From Caballeronia catudaia (GTDB lineage Bacteria > Pseudomonadota > Gammaproteobacteria > Burkholderiales > Burkholderiaceae), in NCBI RefSeq assembly GCF_001544755.2, contig NZ_FCOF02000012.1:119752-183751 (forward strand): a stretch of 64,000 nt of DNA, in the 5' to 3' direction. This document shows, piece after piece, positions 33,756 through 41,339 of this stretch. The translations under genes were made by a program, and so were the position numbers. How positions within the stretch are numbered: the first letter of the stretch is position 1; every line of letters starts with the position of its first letter. The notes under the pieces were generated by a model, which worked only from the letters and a program-made list of their open reading frames with translations, ran no database searches and was not told where the DNA came from.

Positions 33756-33797
33756 GTTTCGGCGTTTCACAAAAAGTCAACGGTGTTACGCCGAAAC
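33756..33797. repeat. Inverted repeat downstream of the GH63 gene
   Basis: Arms GTTTCGGCGT (33756-33765) and ACGCCGAAAC (33788-33797) are perfect; extended to 15 bases they match at 13 positions, leaving a 12-base centre. No T-run follows on either strand. It may be a terminator-like or regulatory hairpin for the region between the glycosidase and the small membrane ORF. Confidence 0.5.
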
Positions 33798-33882
33798 CGT
33801 AGTTCGGAATAGTCTTGTATTGCTTGTGCCTCCAACTGGGTAAATTTGTAAAACACAAATCCAGAACAGTTTGGAGAACGGA

Positions 33883-34371
33883 ATGAATCATTCCCTCAGT
33901 GCCTATTCCGTGAGCGGTTATCAGTTACGCATGGGCGTCTTCGGCATCGCCCACTTCGAGAACGAGCAGTGCCCGCCCTTCGCATGGGTCATGCTCGTGT
34001 TCGCCGCCGCCATGCTGGGCGGCGTTTGGTTCAGCAATGAATTCCATAGCATCGCCGCCGGATCGATCGCATGGGTGGCGATCCTCGCCACGCTGGGCGC
34101 ATTCATCGATCGCCGGTTCAGCGGCGCGCAGGCGCTCGAACGCCGCATCCGCAGGCGGCAGAAGGCGCGTCTGAACGCGCTGTGCGGTATGTCGGCGGAA
34201 GCGGTCTTCAGGCAGCCACCGCTTGACGTGTCGACGTCAACAGCACGGGAATGGACTTCGACGTTGGCGTGCCGGCGCCATCCGCGACCGACGACAACGG
34301 CACGAGCGGGTTGGTCTCCGGATAGTACGCACCGAGGCAGCCACGCGGAATGTCGTACTCGACCAGCGTGA
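33883..34371 (+). CDS. Small two-helix membrane protein (hypothetical)
   Basis: Not recognised. The reading frame from ATG 33883 (162 residues) has GGAGAA about 8 bases upstream, and its first ~105 residues look real: two hydrophobic helices (about 32-48 and 58-75) followed by an Arg-rich RRIRRRQKARLN stretch. The last ~50 residues, from about base 34220, lie antisense to the end of the molybdoenzyme gene and have shadow-like composition. The true protein may end near 34220 in another frame, through a frameshift. Keep the N-terminal two thirds as the confident part. Confidence 0.5.
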   Translation: MNHSLSAYSVSGYQLRMGVFGIAHFENEQCPPFAWVMLVFAAAMLGGVWFSNEFHSIAAGSIAWVAILATLGAFIDRRFSGAQALERRIRRRQKARLNALCGMSAEAVFRQPPLDVSTSTAREWTSTLACRRHPRPTTTARAGWSPDSTHRGSHAECRTRPA

Positions 34372-36532
34372 AGCCGTCCACGCGGCGCAGTACACCGTCG
34401 TCCCACACGCTCGTGATGTCCACGAGCTCACCCGGCTCGAAGCCGAGCATGTCGATGTCCTCGCGGTTCGCGAACAGAACGTGCCGCTGCCCGTACACGC
34501 CGCGGTAGCGATCGTCGAGGCCGTAGATCGTCGTGTTGTACTGATCGTGCGAGCGCGTCGTCATGAGCGTCATCAGGCGCTCGCCGTGAAGGGCGCGGGC
34601 GCGGTGAATCGGCGTATCGAACGCGATCTCGTGCACGATGAACTGCGCCTTGCCGCTCGGCGTCTTCCAGACGCGATCGCGCGAGGCCACGCCGAGATGG
34701 AAGCCGCCGGGCTGCTTTAAACGCTCGTTATAGCGCTCGAAGCCGTCGATCACTTTCTCGATGCCATCGCGAATCAGCGCGTAGTCGTTCGCGTGGGCGA
34801 GCCAGTCGACCTTGCCGGAGCCGAGTGCCGCATCCGCCATGCGCGCGACGATCGCCACTTCGGACAGCAGGTTCGGCGACGCCGGCTTGTTCATGCCGTA
34901 CGAGATGTGCACCATGCTCATCGAATCCTCGACCGTCACGCCTTGCGGCACGCCGTTCTGCGAGTCGATCTCCGTGCGGCCGAGCGTCGGAAGAATGAGC
35001 GCGTCGCGGCCGTGCACGAGATGGCTGCGATTGAGCTTGGTCGTGATGTGCACGGTGAGGTCGCACGCACGCATCGCTTCCCAGGTGCGCGGCGTGTCGG
35101 GCGTCGCGATCGAAAAATTGCCGCCGAGCCCGATGAACACTTTCACCTTGCCATCGACCATCGCGTGAATCGTTTCGACCACGTCGTAGCCGTGCTCGCG
35201 CGGCGGCTCGAAATCGTAGGCCGCGCCGAGCCTGTCGAGAAACGCCTGCGTCGGCTTTTCCTCGATGCCCACCGTGCGGTCGCCCTGCACGTTCGAATGG
35301 CCCCGCACCGGGCATAACCCCGCGCCGCGCCGGCCAATATTGCCGCGCATCATCATCAGGTTCGACAGGAGCTGAATTGTCGGCACCGAATTCTTGTGCT
35401 GCGTGAGGCCCATGCCCCATGTGGCGATGACGGCGCGGCCCTTCGCGTAGATATCGGCGAGCTGGAGAATGCCGTCCATGTCGACGCCCGACTCCGCGAC
35501 GATCGCTTCCCAGCTTTCCGCGCGCAGGTCATCGGCGAACGCGTCGAAGCCGACCGTATGCTCCGCGATGAATTCGATATCGAGCACGCGCTCGGTGCAG
35601 TTGGCGACCGCCTGATCATCCAGCTCGATCACGCGCTTGGCCACGCCCTTGATCAATGCGAAGTCGCCGCCCACTTTCGGCCGGATGAACACCGAACTGA
35701 TTTTCACGCCCTTCGGCGACAGCATGTCGAGCGCGTGCTGCGGGCTCGCGAAGCGTTCGAGGCCGCGCTCCTTCAGCGGATTGATCGACACGATGGTCGC
35801 GCCACGCTTCGCGCAATCGCGCAATTCGCCGAGCATGCGTGGATGGTTGGTCGCCGGATTCTGGCCGAACAGAAGCAGCGTGTCGGCGTGCTCGAAATCG
35901 TCGAGCGTGACCGTACCCTTGCCGATGCCCACCGTGTGCGGCAAGCCGCGGCTCGTCGCCTCGTGGCACATGTTCGAGCAATCGGGGAAATTGTTGGTGC
36001 CGTACATGCGCACGAACAATTGATAGAGAAACGCGGCTTCGTTGCTCGCGCGTCCCGATGTATAGAACGCCGCCTGATCCGGATCGTGCAGCTTCTTCAG
36101 ATGCCAGGCGATCAGCTCGAACGCCTGCTCCCACTCGATCGGCACGTAGCGGTCGCGCTTCGCATCGTAGACGAGCGGATCGGTCAGCCGTCCGTGCTGC
36201 TCCAGTTCGTAATCCGTTTGCGTCATCAGCGACGCCACCGTGTGCGCTTCGAAGAACGCGGGCGTGACGCGCTTGCTCGTCGCCTCGGCGGCGACGGCCT
36301 TAACACCGTTCTCGCAGAACTCGAAGGTCGACGCGTGCTCGCGGTCGGGCCACGCGCAGCCGGGGCAATCGAAGCCGTCGGGCTGGTTCTGCCTGAAGAG
36401 CGTCCGGTAATTGCCGCCCGCCACCCTTTCCTTGACGAGATTGATGGCGACCTGCTTCAGCGCGCCCCAGCCGGCGGCGGGATGCGTGTAAGGCTCGATG
36501 CGCGGTTCGACGCGGACTTCAGGCTTCTTCAT
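34208..36532 (-). CDS. FdhF/YdeP family molybdopterin oxidoreductase
   Basis: 774-residue bis-MGD molybdenum enzyme of the YdeP/FdhA-like group. The N-terminal signature FDCPGCAWPD (residues ~53-62) has only a CxxC pair, so it lacks the full 4Fe-4S Cys set of formate dehydrogenases. Further hallmarks are GRASNEAAFLYQLFVRM, SNMCHEATSRGL, LLFGQNPATNHPR and the C-terminal NREDIDMLGFEPGELVDI stretch of the molydop-binding domain. YdeP-type proteins are linked to acid resistance, but the reaction is not settled. ATG 36532 faces the MocR gene at 36681, a 148-base divergent region. No FdhD gene is adjacent; the small wHTH ORF at 38095 is not one. Confidence 0.88.
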   Translation of the reverse strand: MKKPEVRVEPRIEPYTHPAAGWGALKQVAINLVKERVAGGNYRTLFRQNQPDGFDCPGCAWPDREHASTFEFCENGVKAVAAEATSKRVTPAFFEAHTVASLMTQTDYELEQHGRLTDPLVYDAKRDRYVPIEWEQAFELIAWHLKKLHDPDQAAFYTSGRASNEAAFLYQLFVRMYGTNNFPDCSNMCHEATSRGLPHTVGIGKGTVTLDDFEHADTLLLFGQNPATNHPRMLGELRDCAKRGATIVSINPLKERGLERFASPQHALDMLSPKGVKISSVFIRPKVGGDFALIKGVAKRVIELDDQAVANCTERVLDIEFIAEHTVGFDAFADDLRAESWEAIVAESGVDMDGILQLADIYAKGRAVIATWGMGLTQHKNSVPTIQLLSNLMMMRGNIGRRGAGLCPVRGHSNVQGDRTVGIEEKPTQAFLDRLGAAYDFEPPREHGYDVVETIHAMVDGKVKVFIGLGGNFSIATPDTPRTWEAMRACDLTVHITTKLNRSHLVHGRDALILPTLGRTEIDSQNGVPQGVTVEDSMSMVHISYGMNKPASPNLLSEVAIVARMADAALGSGKVDWLAHANDYALIRDGIEKVIDGFERYNERLKQPGGFHLGVASRDRVWKTPSGKAQFIVHEIAFDTPIHRARALHGERLMTLMTTRSHDQYNTTIYGLDDRYRGVYGQRHVLFANREDIDMLGFEPGELVDITSVWDDGVLRRVDGFTLVEYDIPRGCLGAYYPETNPLVPLSSVADGAGTPTSKSIPVLLTSTRQAVAA

Positions 36533-36680
36533 GGCGATGGTTCAGGCGGAGCATGCGATGAATGAAGCGTACTGTGTTCCGAATCGAGCGCGGCGCACAG
36601 AAAATGCGAAATCAGAGGGATACAGTTGCGACGTTTTGACCTAGACTGCAACGCATATCGAGCAGAAAGGAAAACGCCCG

Positions 36681-38105
36681 TTGAAGCTCTACGAGAAGCT
36701 CGCCGACGAGATCGAGGAAGCCGTGCGCCGCGGCGTGTTCGCACCGGGCGAGAAAATCGCGTCGGTGCGGCAGGCCAGCCAACGCTATGACGTGAGCATC
36801 AAGACCGTGCTGCACGCCTACGCGATCCTGGAAAGCCGCGGCATTCTGGAGACCCGCCCGCAGTCCGGCTACTTCGTGCGCGCGAAGCCGGAAACGCTGA
36901 AGGCCGAGCCGAAGCGTCCGGCACGCGCGCTGGCCGTGGCCTCCGAGGTCGATGTCAGCCGGCTCGTGCTCTCGACCTTGCGCAGCATCCGCGCGCACGA
37001 CGCCGTTCCGTTCGGCTCGCCGTATCCCGATCCCGAGCCGTTTCCGTGGCGGCGCATCAACCAGTACGCGAACGCGATCGCGCGGCGGCATGCGACCTGG
37101 AATCTCATCGACGATCTGCCGCCGGGCAATCCCGAGCTGATTCGACAGATCGCGCGGCGCTATGCGGAGAACGGCGTGCCGGTGGACCCGGAGGAGATCG
37201 TGATCACCGTCGGCGCGACCGAGGCGATCAATCTGAGCCTGCAGGCCGTCGCGAAACCGGGCGACACGGTCGCGGTCGAATCGCCGACCTACTACGCGAT
37301 GCTGCACGCGATCGAGCGACTCGGCATGCGCGCGATCGAAGTGCCGACGCATCCGGCGGAGGGCATCGATATCGACGCGCTCGAACAGATCATCGCGCGC
37401 AGAAAGATCGCCGCGTGCATGGTGATGCCGAACTTCCAGAATCCGCTCGGCTTTCAGATGCCGGACGAACGCAAGCGCCGGCTCGTCGAACTGCTGTCGG
37501 CGCACGAGATCCCGGTGATCGAAAACGATGTCTATCACGAGCTCTATTACGGCGATGCGCGCCCGTCGACGCTCAAGAACTTCGACACGAAAGGGCTCGT
37601 GCTGCATTGCGCGTCGTTTTCGAAGAGCCTGGCGGCGTCGTACCGGATCGGCTGGGCGATGCCGGGGCGGTATCGCGCGCAGGTCGAGAAGCTCAAATTC
37701 CTCAATACGTTGACGACGCCGTCCGTGCCGCAGGTCGCGATCGCGGATTATCTGCGTCAGGACGGCTACGACCGGCATTTGCGGCGCGTGCGCAGGCTGT
37801 ACCGGCAGCAGTCGCGCATCATGAGCGCGATGGTCGAACGGTTTTTCCCGGCGGGTACGCGGATGTCCGTTCCGCAGGGCGGCTACGTGCTGTGGGTCGA
37901 GCTGCCGGAGCGCGTCGATTCCATGCGGCTGTATCGCGCGGCGCTCGATTGCGGCATTACCATCGGGCCGGGCTATATGTTTTCGACGCGCAATGCGTTC
38001 AGCCACTTCATCCGGCTCAACTACAGCTATCCGTGGACATCGCAGAGCGAAGCCGCGTTGCAGCGGCTCGGCGCGCTGGTCAAGGAGTTCGCGAATGAAC
38101 GATGA
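36681..38105 (+). CDS. MocR-type PLP-dependent transcriptional regulator/aminotransferase
   Basis: 474-residue GntR-HTH plus class I aminotransferase fusion. The N-terminal ~70 residues are a winged helix (GVFAPGEKIASVRQASQRYDVS), and the aminotransferase fold follows with SPTYYAMLHAIERLG, VENDVYHE-type Asp/Tyr residues and the PLP lysine in SFSKSLAASYRIGW near K314. The start is TTG 36681 with AAAGGA about 10 bases upstream; in-frame ATG codons are too far downstream. It is divergent from the molybdoenzyme gene and overlaps the next small ORF by 11 bases. MocR regulators sense PLP or related compounds; the target here is not known. Confidence 0.87.
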   Translation: MKLYEKLADEIEEAVRRGVFAPGEKIASVRQASQRYDVSIKTVLHAYAILESRGILETRPQSGYFVRAKPETLKAEPKRPARALAVASEVDVSRLVLSTLRSIRAHDAVPFGSPYPDPEPFPWRRINQYANAIARRHATWNLIDDLPPGNPELIRQIARRYAENGVPVDPEEIVITVGATEAINLSLQAVAKPGDTVAVESPTYYAMLHAIERLGMRAIEVPTHPAEGIDIDALEQIIARRKIAACMVMPNFQNPLGFQMPDERKRRLVELLSAHEIPVIENDVYHELYYGDARPSTLKNFDTKGLVLHCASFSKSLAASYRIGWAMPGRYRAQVEKLKFLNTLTTPSVPQVAIADYLRQDGYDRHLRRVRRLYRQQSRIMSAMVERFFPAGTRMSVPQGGYVLWVELPERVDSMRLYRAALDCGITIGPGYMFSTRNAFSHFIRLNYSYPWTSQSEAALQRLGALVKEFANER

Positions 38106-38358
38106 CATCGATCCGGCGCTCGTCGCCGTGCTGGCGCAGCTTTGGCGGGCGCATAGCGAGACGCCTGCGCGGGCGTGGTCGCTGGCGAAGCTCGCGAAGC
38201 AGTCCGGCCTGCCGATGAGCGCGCTGCGGCGTCAACTGACCGGGCTGGCGGACGGCGGGCTGGCCGAGGTGCAGACGAGTGAGGAAGGCACGGGAAGCGC
38301 GTGGTTGACGGAAGAGGGCGCGGCGCTTTGCAGGGCGGTTTTTGGGGAGGATGAATGA
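38095..38358 (+). CDS. Small winged-helix-like protein
   Basis: 87-residue protein beginning MNDDIDPALVAVLAQLWRAH. The segment SLAKLAKQSGLPMSALRRQLTGLADGGLAEV (written here in two parts: SLAKLAKQSGLP and MSALRRQLTGLADGG) resembles an HTH with a recognition helix and a turn to a wing (TSEEGTGSAWLTEEG). No family name is assigned with confidence. Its start overlaps the MocR stop by 11 bases, and its stop overlaps the next ORF by four bases, so it is a coupled gene of the MocR transcript. It may be a modulator of that regulator or of the molybdoenzyme. Confidence 0.7.
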   Translation: MNDDIDPALVAVLAQLWRAHSETPARAWSLAKLAKQSGLPMSALRRQLTGLADGGLAEVQTSEEGTGSAWLTEEGAALCRAVFGEDE

Positions 38359-38528
38359 AGCGAACGAAAACGGAACGCAATGCGACCGATTCGCCGAGCG
38401 AAAAACTCATGACGGACGAACAGTCTGAGCGCCAGGCGTTCGGGATATGGCATGGCCACGAGAAAAGCGGTATGGAATATCAGGACGAGCTGCGTTCGGA
38501 ATGGCCCACCGATCCGATCACCCGATAG
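38355..38528 (+). CDS. 57-residue hypothetical protein
   Basis: A short frame of 57 residues (MKRTKTERNATDSPSEKLM at the start; EYQDELRSEWPTDPITR at the end) that shares ATGA with the stop of the preceding HTH gene, the same coupling style as the rest of this transcript. It is hydrophilic with no recognised domain. It does not appear on the automatic track because of its length. The coupling is the main argument that it is translated. It ends 21 bases before the next MocR gene starts. Confidence 0.5.
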   Translation: MKRTKTERNATDSPSEKLMTDEQSERQAFGIWHGHEKSGMEYQDELRSEWPTDPITR

Positions 38529-38549
38529 GTCGGTGAGACGCCACCACCC

Positions 38550-40001
38550 TTGGACATCCACATCACCCTCCACGGCCGCCGCGACCTGACCGGCCAGATC
38601 TACGGCCAATTGCGCGCGGGCATCATCGAAGGGCGGCTCGCCGCGAATGCGCGCCTGCCGTCCACGCGCGATCTCGCCGCGCAACTCGGCGTGTCGCGCA
38701 AAACCACGCTCGAAGTGTTCGAGCGCCTCATCGCGGAAGGTTTTCTGCGCACCCGCGCGGGCGATGGCACCTTTGTCGCGGACGGGCTCACGCGGCTGCC
38801 TTCCGCGCGGGCCGAACCGGTGTCGGCCCGTGCCCGCGCGAGCGGCATCTGGCGCGAGATGCCCGAGCGCATGGCGATGCCCATGCCGCCCGCCCGCGAA
38901 GCGCTCGACTGCGACTTCAAGGGCGGCGTGACCGAAAAGTCGCTCTTTCCCTACGATGCCTGGCGACGCTGCCTGAATCAGGCGCTGCGCACGCAGGCGC
39001 GCACGAACGGCGGCGTCGCGGGTTATTGCGATCCGGGCGGCGAGCAGGAGCTTCGCCTCGGCATCGCGCGTTATCTCGCATTCAGCCGCGCGGTCGTGTG
39101 CAACTGGCAGGACGTGCTCGTGACGCAGGGCGCGCAGCAGGCGCTCGACCTGCTCGCGCGCGTCGTGATCCAGCCGGGCGATGTCGTCGCGGTCGAGGAG
39201 CCCGGCTATCCGCCCGCGCGCGCGCTATTCGCGGCGCTGGGCGCGCGCCTCGCGCATGTGCCGGTCGACGGCGAGGGCATCGTCGTGAAGAAGCTGCCGC
39301 GCGATACGCGACTCGTCTACGTGACGCCGTCGCACCAGTTTCCGCTCGGGATGCCGATGAGCCTGGAGCGGCGCATCGAGCTGCTCGAATGGGCCGCGAA
39401 GCGCGGCGCGGTGATCGTCGAGGATGATTACGACGGTGAATTCCGCTTCGAAGGCCGGCCGGTGGAATCGCTGAAAAGCCTGGATCGCGCGGGGCTCGTC
39501 GCGTATCTGGGCACGTTCTCGAAGACGCTGTTTCCCGATCTGCGGCTCGGCTATGTGGTGCCGCCCGCGACGCTGTCTGAGCCGCTCTGGACCGCTAAGC
39601 AGATCTGCGACTGGCACAGCTGCATGCTGACGCAAACGGCGCTCGGCGCGTTCATGCTCGACGGCGAATACGCGAAGCATCTGCGCCGCATGCACAAGGC
39701 GTACGCGGCGCGGCGTGCCGTGCTGATCGAGCGCCTGCGCGGTGAGCTCGCGCCGTGGTTCGAGCCGCTGCCCGCGACGGCGGGCATCCACCTCGTCGCG
39801 CGGCTGAACGGTTCATTGCGTGAAGATGAAGTGGTCGCGGCGGCGCGCGAGGCGTCGGTCGGGCTGTACGGCATTGGCGCGTATTACGCGGGCGAGCCTG
39901 CGCAGCAGGGCGTGCTGCTCGGCTACGGAGCCACGTCCGTCGATGCGATCGAGCGTGGCATGACGCGTCTCGCCGCGCTCATGCCGACGCTCGCGCGCTA
40001 G
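38550..40001 (+). CDS. MocR/PdxR-like PLP-dependent transcriptional regulator
   Basis: 483-residue GntR-aminotransferase fusion. The winged helix covers residues ~10-75 (LRAGIIEGRLAANARLPSTR and DLAAQLGVSRKTTLEVFERL), and the aminotransferase domain contains TQGAQQALDLLARV and the PLP lysine in TFSKTLFPDLRLGY near K325, with IVEDDYDGEFRFEG upstream. The start is TTG at 38550 and no better start was found. It is a different subgroup from the MocR upstream (PdxR/GabR-like). The target may be a vitamin B6 or GABA-like pathway elsewhere; no such genes flank it. Confidence 0.86.
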   Translation: MDIHITLHGRRDLTGQIYGQLRAGIIEGRLAANARLPSTRDLAAQLGVSRKTTLEVFERLIAEGFLRTRAGDGTFVADGLTRLPSARAEPVSARARASGIWREMPERMAMPMPPAREALDCDFKGGVTEKSLFPYDAWRRCLNQALRTQARTNGGVAGYCDPGGEQELRLGIARYLAFSRAVVCNWQDVLVTQGAQQALDLLARVVIQPGDVVAVEEPGYPPARALFAALGARLAHVPVDGEGIVVKKLPRDTRLVYVTPSHQFPLGMPMSLERRIELLEWAAKRGAVIVEDDYDGEFRFEGRPVESLKSLDRAGLVAYLGTFSKTLFPDLRLGYVVPPATLSEPLWTAKQICDWHSCMLTQTALGAFMLDGEYAKHLRRMHKAYAARRAVLIERLRGELAPWFEPLPATAGIHLVARLNGSLREDEVVAAAREASVGLYGIGAYYAGEPAQQGVLLGYGATSVDAIERGMTRLAALMPTLAR

Positions 40002-40011
40002 CTTCGCGGCG

Positions 40012-41151
40012 TCACTGATCGCACAACAGCAGCAGCTTTTCCTGCGCGGTGCAGCTCTCCTTCCTCGGCTTTTGCGTTGCCCCGTCCTGCTGGCGCGTCG
40101 CGACTTTGCGCGCCGGATTCTGCGACTGCTCGGCCGCCGCCGTGCGCTGCGCGATGCACGCGCGCAAGTGCTTTTCCATCGGCGGATAGTATTTCCAGCC
40201 CTTCGTGAGCGGCGGCAGTTCGAGATGCACCTGCTTCCACTTCGGATGCCCCTGCGCCTGCAGCGTGTCGAAGTTCGCGCACAGCGAATCGGCGAACTTC
40301 GACAGCGCGCCGACCGTGCCGCGCAAACCGTAGTCGTAGGTCACGAGGAATGCTTTCACGGTGAGCGTCGGCGTGTCTTCCTGAATCCAGTTCGGATAGC
40401 TCGACGTGCGGATCGTCGCGGGGAAGTACGTCTGCTTCGCGCGCGCGGTTTCCTGCGCGCCGGAATCGAGGCGCAGCAGCCGGATCTGCTTCAGCAACTC
40501 GGGATTCATGTCCTGAAAGAGCTTCGCGGGCTGCCCCGCGACGATCACCGCGACGTCGATCTTGCCGACGATCAGCCGCGCGAGCGAATCCTCGTTGTTG
40601 AGGTGCTGCTCGTTCGCCTCGGCGATCGGCTCGCCGAACATCAGCCGATACAGCGTCTCCGCCGATTGCGCCGTGCCGCTGCCGATCGGCCCGACGCTGA
40701 TGTTCTTGCCCTTGATCTCGTGGATGTACTTCATCGGCGAATCGGCGCGCGTGACGAAATAGATCTCTTCGTCGTAGAGCGGCATGATGAGCCGCAGCGG
40801 CTTGATGATCTTGCCGGCGTCGGCGTTGCCCGAGGTCGCCATGTCCATGTACGCCTGATACACGTCCGATTGCACCAGCGCGAACTTCACGCCGGGTTCG
40901 TAGCGCATGCGCTGCACGTTTTCCGCCGATCCCTTCGACGGCAGCACTTCCAGTTCGATGCCCGCCGGCTCCGCCACGTACTTCGACAGATCCTGGCCGA
41001 TCTGGATATACGTGCCGCGTTCCTGGCCCGTGGTGATCTTGTAGGGAATCGGATCGGCGGCGAAGCTCGATCCCGCGCCGGCCAGCCCGGCGATGGCAAG
41101 AAGCGCCAGCGCGCCCCGTGCGGCGTTGCGCATGCATTTCGTGGTGAACAT
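40012..41151 (-). CDS. TAXI family TRAP transporter solute-binding protein (orphan)
   Basis: 379-residue periplasmic receptor of the TAXI subgroup. A signal peptide covers residues 1-31, and the family motif follows: KITTGQERGTYIQIGQDLSKY, then a GTAQSAETLYRLMFG phase in the middle. The C-terminal ~60 residues are charged and low-complexity. TAXI receptors feed TRAP membrane proteins (DctQM fusions), but no such gene is adjacent, so it is an orphan or the partner is distant. ATG 41151 has AAAGGG nearby. Its ligand is unknown. Confidence 0.85.
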   Translation of the reverse strand: MFTTKCMRNAARGALALLAIAGLAGAGSSFAADPIPYKITTGQERGTYIQIGQDLSKYVAEPAGIELEVLPSKGSAENVQRMRYEPGVKFALVQSDVYQAYMDMATSGNADAGKIIKPLRLIMPLYDEEIYFVTRADSPMKYIHEIKGKNISVGPIGSGTAQSAETLYRLMFGEPIAEANEQHLNNEDSLARLIVGKIDVAVIVAGQPAKLFQDMNPELLKQIRLLRLDSGAQETARAKQTYFPATIRTSSYPNWIQEDTPTLTVKAFLVTYDYGLRGTVGALSKFADSLCANFDTLQAQGHPKWKQVHLELPPLTKGWKYYPPMEKHLRACIAQRTAAAEQSQNPARKVATRQQDGATQKPRKESCTAQEKLLLLCDQ

Positions 41152-41339
41152 GATTGACCCTTTGATCGGAGTTGGAACGGGTGCTTTTTAAACTCGCGCG
41201 ATGCGGATAGTCATTCGCGGCGCGCGCAATCTGCTCATGCACGGTCATTCACATGCGTGTTCACGCAAAGCTGCGTGGCGTGTGTGCCTGCCGTGCCGAT
41301 GTCTCTGTATGTACTTGTTCTTGCGTCGTTGTTTATTTT

